Shown one piece after another: positions 1 to 6,956 of a stretch of 20,262 nucleotides of DNA. How positions within the stretch are numbered: position 1 is the stretch's first letter; each line of letters starts with the position of its first letter. The notes beneath the pieces are model-generated. The model was not told where the DNA came from. It saw only the letters and a program-made list of their open reading frames with translations, and did not search any database. The translations under genes were made by a program, and so were the position numbers. Origin of the DNA: Betaproteobacteria bacterium (lineage in GTDB: Bacteria; Pseudomonadota; Gammaproteobacteria; Burkholderiales; SG8-39); contig JAABRB010000019.1 in NCBI GenBank assembly GCA_011391185.1, forward strand, positions 1 through 20,262, read 5' to 3'.

Positions 1-132
1 GCTGCGAAGCAGCCGGGGTGGTTCGCGCCAGCGCCCGATTTTCAAGGAGGGGTGGCTGCGAAGCAGCCGGGGTGGTTCGCGCCAGCGCCCGATTTTCAAG
101 GAGGGGTGGCTGCGAAGCAGCCGGGGTGGTTT
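1..132. repeat. 54-bp tandem repeat, about 2.4 copies, at the window edge
   Basis: The unit starts at 1, 55 and 109 with an exact 54-bp period. The first two copies look identical and the third diverges after about 24 bases. Each unit contains the inverted repeat GGCTGC-gaa-GCAGCC, so each could form a small hairpin. It lies beyond the 3' end of the 6S RNA gene. The array may continue to the left of the window. Because 54 is a multiple of three, it stays open as an 18-residue peptide repeat on the plus strand, but I see no sign that it is translated. Confidence 0.85.
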
Positions 133-145
133 ACTTCGCGGCCGA

Positions 146-179
146 TAAAAGCGAAGCCGCGGGCGGCTCGAGTCTTCGC
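146..179 (-). terminator. possible intrinsic terminator after 6S RNA
   Basis: On the minus strand GCGAAG (179-174) can pair with CTTCGC (156-151), with a GC-rich inner segment, and is followed directly by TTTTAT (150-145). A stem followed by a T tract just past the predicted 3' end of 6S RNA fits a rho-independent terminator. The stem is short with an internal loop, so this is moderate evidence. Confidence 0.45.
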
Positions 180-186
180 GCACTAG

Positions 187-367
187 GTGCCCCCCGGCGA
201 AGCTGTTAGGCCGTGAATCTTGAACCCTGCGGTTCAAGGCGGTCGCGTTCCGGTCACTTCAGGTACGTCCGGCTTGGGGACGCGCACAACAGTGACGCTT
301 GAGTCCGCGACCTTGCGGTTGCATCGGTCCAAGAGTTTCTACGACCTTGACGCGCATCGCGGGGGAC
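187..367 (-). ncRNA. ssrS: 6S RNA
   Basis: 6S RNA binds the sigma70 RNA polymerase holoenzyme and mimics an open promoter, down-regulating transcription in stationary phase. The minus strand carries the characteristic 3' hairpin CCTTGAACC-gca-GGGTTCAAG at about 242-218, as in known 6S RNAs. The ends GTCCCCCGCG (367-358) and CGCCGGGGGGCAC (about 199-187) can form a bulged closing stem, giving about 181 nt, the usual size. Its place downstream of zapA on the same strand is the conserved proteobacterial order. The ends are set by the -10 box at 374-379 and the closing stem and could be off by several bases. Confidence 0.82.
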
Positions 368-373
368 AGTTGC

Positions 374-379
374 ATCGTA
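374..379 (-). promoter_or_regulatory. -10 box for 6S RNA
   Basis: TACGAT on the minus strand matches the sigma70 -10 consensus at five of six positions (TAtaAT-like) and lies six bases upstream of the predicted 6S start at 367. No good -35 hexamer is visible at 16-18 bp. The call rests on the spacing to the independently placed RNA end. Confidence 0.45.
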
Positions 380-517
380 CTGCGAAACCGCGATGCGCGC
401 GACAGCGACCGGCGCAGAACGGTTCGAATCGCCGATTTCACTGGATTCATCACGCGCAGGCAACTGCGCCGGTTGCGTACTCCCGCCGGCAGGGCGCCGC
501 GGGTCGCGGCTGGTGGG

Positions 518-829
518 TTACAGGAGCTTTTCCTGCGGCGCGAGCGCCTGGTCGAGCGTCGCCTGCATCGAGACCATTCTGCGCCGGACGCTTTCCATGT
601 CGGAACCGTCCGGGTTCCTGGCCGTGAGGAATTCGTGGGCGATGTTGAGCGCGGCCATCACCGCGATCCGCTCCGTGCTGCCGACTTTGCCCGAGGATCG
701 GATCTCGTTCATCTTGTGGTCGAGATACTCGACTGCCTTGAGCAGCGCGTCGCGCTCGTCGTCGGCGCAGGTGACCTTGTAAGAGCGGCCGAGGATCGTG
801 ACATCCAGGGCCTTCTGCTTGTCGTTCAT
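518..829 (-). CDS. zapA: cell division protein ZapA
   Basis: ZapA binds FtsZ filaments and promotes their bundling at the division ring in the cytoplasm. The 103-residue protein has the family layout: an N-terminal beta-rich head (LDVTILGRSYKVTC), then DDERDALLKAVEYLDHKM, the RIAVMAALNIAHEFL helix and a C-terminal coiled coil. The length is typical. Its ATG overlaps the stop of the ZapB-like gene by 4 bp (ATGA), and there is no clear Shine-Dalgarno sequence, so translation is probably coupled to that gene. 6S RNA lies about 150 bp downstream on the same strand, which supports orthology. Confidence 0.93.
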   Translation of the reverse strand: MNDKQKALDVTILGRSYKVTCADDERDALLKAVEYLDHKMNEIRSSGKVGSTERIAVMAALNIAHEFLTARNPDGSDMESVRRRMVSMQATLDQALAPQEKLL

Positions 830-1017
830 TCAGGGAGCTGGCCAAGGAGGCCCTGCAGGCGGGATCTGGCGCCGTCGATCTTTTCCGCGAGCGATTTGTT
901 GTGGCTGGTGAGCTGTGCCATGCGCTGTCGCAGGTCGCTGTTTTCCACCCGCAGCCGCTGGCACAATTCGGCGACCTGCCGAACGCGGTCCTCGAGGGCG
1001 ATCAGATCCTGGTCCAT
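826..1017 (-). CDS. ZapB-like small coiled-coil protein (TIGR02449-type)
   Basis: This is a 63-residue, all-helical heptad-rich protein (MDQDLIALEDRVRQVAELCQ at the start, ending LLGQLPE). It resembles the small TIGR02449/ZapB-like proteins encoded just upstream of zapA in beta- and gammaproteobacteria, which are thought to act at the division septum. The start at 1017 is preferred over an in-frame ATG at 1047. The 1047 ATG lies between strong -35 and -10 boxes (1048-1053 and 1024-1029), and the predicted transcript begins at or next to the 1017 ATG. Neither start has a Shine-Dalgarno sequence. If the promoter is right, the mRNA is leaderless. The gene overlaps zapA by 4 bp. Confidence 0.8.
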   Translation of the reverse strand: MDQDLIALEDRVRQVAELCQRLRVENSDLRQRMAQLTSHNKSLAEKIDGARSRLQGLLGQLPE

Positions 1018-1023
1018 CGCGGC

Positions 1024-1053
1024 AATATAGTTTGGAAAATCCTGCATCGTCAA
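1024..1053 (-). promoter_or_regulatory. sigma70-type promoter of the zapB-like/zapA operon
   Basis: On the minus strand TTGACG (1053-1048) and TATATT (1029-1024) each match consensus at five of six positions and are 18 bp apart. The start point would fall about six bases after the -10 box, at or beside the A of the ATG at 1017. This is one of the strongest promoter matches in the window. Confidence 0.65.
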
Positions 1054-1225
1054 GGAGTAAACGCGGCTTCTGCACGTGTTTTCGTGATGAGCGACACACC
1101 GGCCCCCCCGGTCCGCCCGGGCGAGTTCGACCGCCCGAACCCGATTCGGCCCGACGCGACCCGTCCGACCGGGGTCATGTGCCGTGGCCGGGCCTGATTG
1201 AGGCCGCAAGGATCGGCCGCAGGAG

Positions 1226-1231
1226 TAGAAT
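1226..1231 (+). promoter_or_regulatory. possible -10 box ahead of the cobalamin riboswitch
   Basis: TAGAAT matches the -10 consensus at five of six positions, and the implied start near 1238 falls just before the first aptamer bases at about 1243. No convincing -35 is present at normal spacing (TTGAGG at 1198-1203 is 22 bp away). The 1054-1225 stretch holds nothing else I recognise. Confidence 0.4.
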
Positions 1232-1242
1232 TCCTGCGCTCG

Positions 1243-1540
1243 CTCGAGGTGCCCAGGCGTGGTGTCAACCCGCCCGGGTGAAACGGGAATCAGGTGCGGG
1301 CCCGGAATTTCTCCAACCGGGCCTAATGCCTGAGCTGCCCCCGCAACGGTAAGCAAGCTCAACACGGCCCATCCTATGGGCACGCTCGCACGCCACGCAT
1401 TTGGCCGCGCGAGCGCAGTCCCGGCCACTGCGCCTCGAGGTCCTCGACGGACCGACGGCGCGGGAAGGCGGTCCGTGGAACGCGGCGCACGCCGCATTCA
1501 AGCTTGCGAGCCCGGAGACCGGCCTTGGAGCGTGAGGTCG
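1243..1540 (+). ncRNA. cobalamin riboswitch aptamer
   Basis: Conserved AdoCbl-aptamer elements appear in order: GGTGCCC (about 1249), GGTGAAACGGGAATCAGGTG (1276-1295), GCCCCCGCAACGGTAAGC (about 1336), CCACTG (1425), GGGAAGG (1462) and the B12 box AGCCCGGAGACCGGCC (1509-1524). The aptamer senses adenosylcobalamin or related cobalamins and usually turns off B12 uptake genes. It precedes a TonB-dependent receptor, the classic btuB-type target. The outer stem boundaries are approximate. Confidence 0.93.
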
Positions 1541-1595
1541 GGAAACGCCGCGGGCGTGCGGTGTCCTCGCAGGCGTTTTGTGCGCCGCGCTGCGT

Positions 1596-1648
1596 TTCCT
1601 TTCGTCCACACGATACCGGCATGCGGGACGCTTGCCGGACGGGAGGAA
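1596..1648 (+). promoter_or_regulatory. Shine-Dalgarno-masking hairpin, riboswitch expression platform
   Basis: TTCCTTTCGTCC (1596-1607) can pair along all 12 bases with GGACGGGAGGAA (1637-1648), with two G-U pairs. The 3' arm contains the Shine-Dalgarno sequence GGAGG of the ATG at 1651. This fits translational control: ligand binding would favour the hairpin and hide the ribosome site. No T-rich terminator is visible here. The switching partner is inferred and was not folded. Confidence 0.6.
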
Positions 1649-1650
1649 TC

Positions 1651-3789
1651 ATGCATCCACGCCCCCTACGCGCATGTCGCGCGGTCACATCTGTCTGTGC
1701 TTTCGTCGTGAGCGCGTCCGCGTTCGCGCAATTCGGCCCGCCACAGCTCGATACGGTCGTCGTGACCGCGACGCGCTTTCCTGAGGATCGAGCCGACGCA
1801 CCGGTCGGCATGACGGTGATCACCGCCGACGAGATCGCGCGGAGCACCGCGCGCACTCTGCCGGAGATTCTTTCGCAGCAGGGGAACATCGTCACCCGCA
1901 ACACGACCGGGAGCCCAGACCAGCAGGTGGACCTGCGCGGGTTCGGGATCACGGGTGACCAGAACACGCTGATCCTGCTCGACGGGCGCCGGCTCGACGA
2001 GGTCGATCTTTCCACGCCGAGCTGGTCCGCCATCCCGCTCGAGTCGATCGAGCGCATCGAGATCCTGCGCGGCAGCGGAAGCGTGCTCTACGGCGGAGGT
2101 GCGACCGGCGGCACGATCAACATCATCACCCGCACGCCCCAGCGCGCGACAGTGACAGGATCGGCAACGGTCGGGGGCGGCTCGTTCAATACCTTCCAGG
2201 CGGGCGCGACCGGATCGGCTGCCGGCGAGATGTTCGGCGCCACGGGCTCGGCGAATACCTATCAGACCAACAACTGGCGCGACAACAATCGCGTGCAGCA
2301 GTGGAGCGCAGAGGCCGATGTGCGCGCGTTCGGCAGTGGCGGGCAGGTCGGTCTCAAGCTGGGCGGCGACCGGCAGCACGTGCAGCTGCCCGGGCCGCGC
2401 GGGGAAGTGCAGCTCGCGACGAATCCGCGCGGCACGGGGACCCCGCTCGACTGGGCGGCGCGCGACGGTGCCCGTGCGCTGCTCGCGGGCGAAACGAAGC
2501 TCGGTGACGGAACGCTCGCCGCCGACCTGGGGTATCGCCAGACCGACCGGAGCGCGTTCCTGGCCGATTACTTCAGCGCGGGCCTGTTCAATACCTACGT
2601 CCAGTCCACCAGCAAGGTCTGGACCTTCACGCCCCGCTTCAAGCTGCCGTACCGCGCGTTCGGGGCGCGCAACACGCTGATCGTGGGTTACGATTTCGAC
2701 AGCTGGGATTACCAGCGGACCGACGCCCGCACCCAGACGTCCGCGCCGTTTGCCGACCTGCAGGTGGATCAGCGCAGCAACGGCGGCTATATCCAGCACT
2801 TCTCGCAATTCTCGACCGGGACGCGGCTCACGCTCGGCGGGCGGCTCCAGGATGTGAGAACCAACGCGACCGACGTCGCCAACGTGATCGGCGCCGGAAT
2901 CTGCCTGGTCCTCGCCGGTCCGATCGCGCGGCTGACGCTGATCCCGTTCACGCTGATCGCGCCGTTCATGATGGTGGTGATCACCTTCGCCGCGTTCCAG
3001 GCGCGCCGCGACCTGTCGGACCTGGTGCTGCTGCTCGCCGTGGGCCTGACCGGGATCCTGCTGCGCCGCTTCGGCTGGCCGCGGCCGGCGGTCCTGATCG
3101 GCTTCGTGCTCGCGCCCCAGGCGGAGACCTATTTCTACCAGGCGATGCAGTTCTACTCGTGGGGCTTCCTGACCCGTCCCGGCGTGCTCATCATCGCCGC
3201 GATCACGGTGGTGTCGGTGTTCGCGGGTTCCCGCTCGCGCGTCGGCGAGGAGGGCGTGGTGCGCAGCGGCGCGGCCGCGGCGGCCGCGCCGCACCCGGCC
3301 GCGGGGCGGCGCCGGCCGCAGATCCTGTTCACGGCCGGCCTGCTGGCGCTGTTCGCATACGCGGTTGCGAACGGCCTGCAGCAATCGTTCCTCGCGGCAG
3401 TGTTCCCGGTGGGCATCGGCGCGGCGTCACTGCTCGCCGCAGGCTACATCCTGTGGTCGGTCAGCGGGCGCCGGGTTGACCATCCGGCCAATCAGGACCA
3501 GGAAGTCACCGGCGCGCACGTCGGGGAGCCCGGCGTCGCCAACCCATGGCCGAGCTTCACCTGGTTCGCGGCCCTTTTCGCGCTCGCCGCGCTGGTGGGC
3601 TACATCCTGGCGGTGGCGATCTTCTTTCTCGCGTTCGTCCGCAAGCGCGCCGGCCGCGGCTGGGGGATGACCGCCGCCTTCACGATCGCGATGATCGCAT
3701 GCGTCCTCGTGCTCGGCCATGCCCTGAGCCTCGATTTCCCGCGCGGGCTGCTGCAGGATTACGTCGACTTGCCGTGGCCGCTGAATTGA
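1651..3789 (+). CDS. Chimeric ORF: truncated TonB-dependent (BtuB-like) receptor fused to C-terminal TctA/TctB permease segment
   Basis: The 712-residue frame joins two unrelated membrane proteins. Residues 1-26 are a signal peptide (cut after SAFA). Residues 33-41 hold a TonB box-like LDTVVVTAT, about 45-160 form the plug domain (VDLRGFGITGDQNTLILLDG; GSVLYGGGATGGTINIITR), and about 165-409 are beta-barrel strands. From about residue 410 (base 2875) it becomes hydrophobic and matches the end of TctA (LLRRFGWPRPAVLIGFVLAP; LTRPG). From about 555 to 712 it resembles TctB and ends like that family. A complete receptor needs roughly 200 more barrel residues, and the permease lacks most of TctA, so neither half should work normally. 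The ATG at 1651 has a strong GGAGG at 1642-1646 and is downstream of the riboswitch. A real deletion or an assembly join are both possible. The prpD-like gene follows after 27 bp. Confidence 0.8.
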   Translation: MHPRPLRACRAVTSVCAFVVSASAFAQFGPPQLDTVVVTATRFPEDRADAPVGMTVITADEIARSTARTLPEILSQQGNIVTRNTTGSPDQQVDLRGFGITGDQNTLILLDGRRLDEVDLSTPSWSAIPLESIERIEILRGSGSVLYGGGATGGTINIITRTPQRATVTGSATVGGGSFNTFQAGATGSAAGEMFGATGSANTYQTNNWRDNNRVQQWSAEADVRAFGSGGQVGLKLGGDRQHVQLPGPRGEVQLATNPRGTGTPLDWAARDGARALLAGETKLGDGTLAADLGYRQTDRSAFLADYFSAGLFNTYVQSTSKVWTFTPRFKLPYRAFGARNTLIVGYDFDSWDYQRTDARTQTSAPFADLQVDQRSNGGYIQHFSQFSTGTRLTLGGRLQDVRTNATDVANVIGAGICLVLAGPIARLTLIPFTLIAPFMMVVITFAAFQARRDLSDLVLLLAVGLTGILLRRFGWPRPAVLIGFVLAPQAETYFYQAMQFYSWGFLTRPGVLIIAAITVVSVFAGSRSRVGEEGVVRSGAAAAAAPHPAAGRRRPQILFTAGLLALFAYAVANGLQQSFLAAVFPVGIGAASLLAAGYILWSVSGRRVDHPANQDQEVTGAHVGEPGVANPWPSFTWFAALFALAALVGYILAVAIFFLAFVRKRAGRGWGMTAAFTIAMIACVLVLGHALSLDFPRGLLQDYVDLPWPLN

Positions 3790-3816
3790 TCGCATTTTCC
3801 GTGCAGGGGAAGTGAC

Positions 3817-5175
3817 ATGCACGTCGTTGAGCGGATCGCGCGGTTCGCGGATGACCTTCGAGAGCAGCCACTGCCGCCGGAGGTTCTGCATCATGCCAAG
3901 CGCGCGGTCATCGACTGGTTTGCTGCGCTGCTGCCGGGCGCCGTCGCCCCGCCGGCGACGCTTCTGGAGCGGGCCCTCGCCGACGAACTCGATCGCGGCG
4001 GCGCGGCGCTGGCGAGCGGCCGTCGCGCGACCGCGCGGGCGGCGGCACTGATCAACGGCACTGCTGCGCACACCGTCGAGGTGGACGACATCTTCAAGGA
4101 TGCGATCTTTCACCCGGGTGCGCCCACCATTGCGGCAGCGCTTGCCGCTGCCCAGGAGATCGGCGCCGACGGGGCGACGTTCCTGCGGGCGGTGGTGGTC
4201 GGCTACGAGGTCTCGACGCGCATCGGCGCGGCGATGGGCCGCGCCCACTATCGCTACTGGCACAACACCGGAACGATCGGCAGCTTCGGAGCAGCGGCCG
4301 CCTGCGCCGCGCTTTATGCGCTCGAGCCACGCCGGTTCGCGCACGCGCTTGCGACGGTTGCGACGTTCGCGGCGGGCCTGCAGCAGGCGTTCCGGATGGA
4401 ATCGATGTCCAAGCCGCTGCACGCCGGGCGCGCCGCCGAAGCGGGACTGACCGCGGCGCTGCTCGCGCGCGAAGGCGTGACCGGCTCGCTCGACATCCTG
4501 GAGGGCGAGGCCGGATTCGGACGTGCGATGGGCGAGGCGCCCGACTGGGACGAAGCGCTCGCCACACTTGGCCGCGAGTGGCACATCATGCGGATCACGT
4601 TCAAGAACCACGCCTGCTGCGGACACACGTTCGCCGCGATCGACGGCGCCCTCGCGCTCCAGCAGACGTTGACCGCGCGCCACGCAGACCTCGCTCGCGT
4701 GCGGATCGGCACGTATCGCCCCGCCCTGGAAGTCGCCGGAGTCGAGCACCCCGCAACCGCGATGGAGGCGCGCTTCAGCCTGAAGTACGTCGTCGCGACC
4801 GCGCTCGTCCATGGCAGCGTGCGGCTCGCGGCGTTTGACGCCGCGCACCTCGCCGACCCGGCGACGCGCGCCCTGATGGCGCGCATCGAGACGGCGGTGG
4901 ATCCCGACCTCGACGCGCTCTTTCCCCGGCAGCGCGCAGCGCGCGTGACCATGGAAACCCACGACGGTCGTGGCGAAACGTTCCTGCAACCGACGCGCAG
5001 GGGCGATCCGGATGCGCCCCTGACAGACGCGGAGCTCGACGCGAAATTTCATGAGCTGGCCGGGGGTGTCATCGACCGCGCCAGCGCGGACGACTTGCTC
5101 GCAGCGCTCTGGGCCCTGGATCGATCGCCGGACCTCGCCTGCGCCGGAAAGCGGGCGCCGATCCCACGGGAGTAG
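3817..5175 (+). CDS. MmgE/PrpD family protein (2-methylcitrate dehydratase-like)
   Basis: The 452-residue protein has the all-helical MmgE/PrpD fold signature: RAVIDWFAALLPG near 28-40, LINGTAAHTVEVDD around 77-90 with HPGAPTIAAALAAAQEIGAD, and KNHACCGHTFAAIDGAL near 265-281, where basic and cysteine residues line the family's pocket. Members dehydrate 2-methylcitrate or isomerise/decarboxylate related tricarboxylates, and many have unknown substrates. A GGGGAAG site sits before the ATG. It follows the TctA/TctB remnant by 27 bp. PrpD-like genes often accompany tripartite tricarboxylate transporters, so the two were probably once one operon. No methylcitrate synthase or methylisocitrate lyase is nearby, so a prpD role in propionate breakdown is not supported. 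Confidence 0.88.
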   Translation: MHVVERIARFADDLREQPLPPEVLHHAKRAVIDWFAALLPGAVAPPATLLERALADELDRGGAALASGRRATARAAALINGTAAHTVEVDDIFKDAIFHPGAPTIAAALAAAQEIGADGATFLRAVVVGYEVSTRIGAAMGRAHYRYWHNTGTIGSFGAAAACAALYALEPRRFAHALATVATFAAGLQQAFRMESMSKPLHAGRAAEAGLTAALLAREGVTGSLDILEGEAGFGRAMGEAPDWDEALATLGREWHIMRITFKNHACCGHTFAAIDGALALQQTLTARHADLARVRIGTYRPALEVAGVEHPATAMEARFSLKYVVATALVHGSVRLAAFDAAHLADPATRALMARIETAVDPDLDALFPRQRAARVTMETHDGRGETFLQPTRRGDPDAPLTDAELDAKFHELAGGVIDRASADDLLAALWALDRSPDLACAGKRAPIPRE

Positions 5176-5196
5176 CTTGCGGCGATAATTGCACGC

Positions 5197-5769
5197 ATGA
5201 CGCCCGACCCCGATCGCACCGCCCCTGTCGCCGGAGAACTTCGGCCGACTGTGGGCGACGTCTTTCTCGCATTCCTGCGCGTCGGGCTCTACGGATTCGG
5301 CGGCGTGATGCCGCATGCGCGCGCGGCATTGGTCGACCGGCACCGTTGGGTCACCGACCGCGAGATGACCGATATCCTTACGCTCGCGCAGCTGCTGCCC
5401 GGTCCGAACATCGTGAACGTGTCGATCATGGTGGGCATGCGGTTCCGGGGCGCTGCCGGCGCACTGGCGGGTGTCGTCGGGCTCCTCGCAGTGCCACTTG
5501 TGATCATCCTCGCGCTCGGTGCGACGTATCTGGAGTTTGCCGATGCCCCCTGGCTGAAGGGCACGTTCGCCGGCATCGGCGCGGCGGCGGCCGGCCTCAT
5601 CGTCTCGGTGGGCGTACGGCTCGCGCATTCGCTCGAGCCGCGGCCGCTCGTCATCCTGTTCGGAGCGCTGAGCTTTGCGGGGATCGCGCTGGCGCACCTG
5701 CCGCTACCGCTGGTGGTGCTCGTCCTTGCTCCGCTCGGCGTGTGGATTGCCTGGCGGGTGGAGCGTTAG
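5197..5769 (+). CDS. chrA: ChrA family transporter, first half (short-chain chromate transporter subunit)
   Basis: This 190-residue membrane protein is one CHR domain. It has the family motif LYGFGGVMPHARAAL near 30-44, then WVTDREMTDILTLAQLLPGPN near 51-71, followed by hydrophobic helices (LAVPLVIILALGATYL; LVVLVLAPLGVWIAW). Long ChrA proteins carry two such domains; here they are separate genes, as in short-chain CHR pairs that work together. ChrA exports chromate by proton-coupled antiport, but many short pairs have untested substrates. The ATG has no Shine-Dalgarno sequence; GATAAT at 5184-5189 lies seven bases upstream, so a separate start point at or near the ATG is possible. The prpD-like stop is 21 bp upstream. 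Confidence 0.88.
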   Translation: MTPDPDRTAPVAGELRPTVGDVFLAFLRVGLYGFGGVMPHARAALVDRHRWVTDREMTDILTLAQLLPGPNIVNVSIMVGMRFRGAAGALAGVVGLLAVPLVIILALGATYLEFADAPWLKGTFAGIGAAAAGLIVSVGVRLAHSLEPRPLVILFGALSFAGIALAHLPLPLVVLVLAPLGVWIAWRVER

Positions 5770-5770
5770 C

Positions 5771-6301
5771 GTGGACGCGCTCGGCACCGCCGCGACGTTG
5801 CTTGGCCAGCTTGCCATGCTGTCACTCGTGTCGATCGGCGGCGCGCACGCGGTACTGCCCGACGTGTACCGGCTGGTCGTGACCGAACATGGGTGGATGA
5901 CCGGCACGGAGTTCGCGACCGCCGTCGCGCTGAGCCAGGCCGCGCCGGGGCCGAACGTGCTGGTGATGGCGCTCGTCGGCCAGTACGTCGGCGGAATCGG
6001 GCTCGGCATCGCAGCGCTCGTCGCGTTCTGCCTGCCGTCGTCGCTGCTTGCCTATCTCGCGGTGCGGGCCGATCTGAAAGCGAGCGGGGCGCGGTGGCTG
6101 CGCGCGGTGAAAGAGGGTCTTGCGCCGATCACGGTCGGTCTCGTGCTGGCGAGCGGCTTCATCCTGACGACGGGCACCGTCGCGGGCGGCAAGACGCTCG
6201 CCGTGGCGATGTCGACCGCCCTCCTTGCTTCGACGACGAAGCTCAACCCGATCTGGTTCATCGGCATCGGCGCACTGATCGGCGCCTTTGTCGGAGCGTG
6301 A
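5771..6301 (+). CDS. chrA: ChrA family transporter, second half
   Basis: This is the partner half of the split CHR transporter, 176 residues from a GTG one base after the stop of the first half. It carries SIGGAHAVLPDVYRLVV near 18-34, then WMTGTEFATAVALSQAAPGPN near 42-62, and about five hydrophobic segments ending FIGIGALIGAFVGA. The motif repeats the layout of the first half in diverged form, as expected for a heterodimer with opposite topologies. The adjacency implies coupled translation. Substrate as for the first half: chromate by family, not proven. The gene ends 26 bp before a convergent glutathione S-transferase. Confidence 0.87.
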   Translation: MDALGTAATLLGQLAMLSLVSIGGAHAVLPDVYRLVVTEHGWMTGTEFATAVALSQAAPGPNVLVMALVGQYVGGIGLGIAALVAFCLPSSLLAYLAVRADLKASGARWLRAVKEGLAPITVGLVLASGFILTTGTVAGGKTLAVAMSTALLASTTKLNPIWFIGIGALIGAFVGA

Positions 6302-6327
6302 AGACGCGCACGCGAGGCGCGGCGCGG

Positions 6328-6939
6328 TCAGGCGTGCGGCTTGGTCTTCTGCATCGACGGGCGGGCGGCGATCTGGGCGAGCCACTCCGCCAGCTTCGGC
6401 CGCCGGCTGCGCCAAGCGTCGTCGGAGAAACGGAAGTCGAGCCACTCCAGGGCGCACGCGATGGCGATGTCGCCGATGTCGAGCGTCTTGCCCCAGCCCC
6501 CGGCCTCGCGTTCGGCCGCGTCCAGCGCGAAGTCGATCTTGAGCTGCTGTCCCTTCAGCCACTCGGGCCAGCGCAGATGCTCGGGACGGGCGGCCAGCTC
6601 GTAGCGACGCAGGATGCCCGCGTCGAGAATGCCGTCGCCGAGCGCCTCACGCCGCAAGGTCTTCCAGTGCTTGTCGCCATGCGCAGGAACCAGGCGATTG
6701 CCGCCCGCCTTGGCGTCGAGGTACTCGCAGATGAGGGGCGAGTTGAAAAGCACCAGGCCTTCATCCGTTTCGAGCGCCGGAACCTTCATCAGAGGGTTTT
6801 TCAGGGCGAACGCCTCGTTCGGCTTGTGTGGCGCGACGGTCGTCTCGACCTCCTGGACGCGGTCGGAGAGGCCCAGCTCGAGCACCGCCACGCGAACCTT
6901 GCGCGCGTAGGGCGACGGGGGCGAGTAGTAGAGTTTCAT
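6328..6939 (-). CDS. glutathione S-transferase family protein
   Basis: The 203-residue cytosolic protein has a thioredoxin-like N-terminal domain (MKLYYSPPSPYARKVRVAVL, with Ser/Tyr where the activating residue sits), the cis-proline segment KVPALET near 53-59, and the glutathione-binding FNSPLICEYLD near 66-76. An all-helical C-terminal domain follows (DIGDIAIACALEWLDFRF, the N-capping motif region). The family conjugates or transfers glutathione to electrophiles or carries out isomerisation and dehalogenation; the substrate is not predictable. GAGGAAAC precedes the ATG at 6939. It follows the SDR gene by 17 bp and is probably cotranscribed with it. Confidence 0.88.
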   Translation of the reverse strand: MKLYYSPPSPYARKVRVAVLELGLSDRVQEVETTVAPHKPNEAFALKNPLMKVPALETDEGLVLFNSPLICEYLDAKAGGNRLVPAHGDKHWKTLRREALGDGILDAGILRRYELAARPEHLRWPEWLKGQQLKIDFALDAAEREAGGWGKTLDIGDIAIACALEWLDFRFSDDAWRSRRPKLAEWLAQIAARPSMQKTKPHA

Positions 6940-6956
6940 TCCGTTTCCTCGAGTGC

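Noticed and set aside
1..132. CRISPR array
   Set aside because: The 54-bp units are directly adjacent with no unique spacers and no cas genes are in the window.
1666..3384. Open frame of 572 codons on the minus strand across the TonB receptor
   Set aside because: It is antisense to a strand with a signal peptide, plug domain and riboswitch; its Arg/His-rich translation has no domain.
2875..3789. Origin of the permease part by duplication of tctA at 12475
   Set aside because: The two share TctA motifs but are clearly diverged, and the chimera carries a TctB-like extension absent from the tctA at 12475.
3427..5697. Very long open frame (756 codons) on the minus strand
   Set aside because: It is antisense to the prpD-like and chrA genes, rich in Arg, Gly and charged residues with no recognisable domain. 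It is a by-product of high-GC codon bias.
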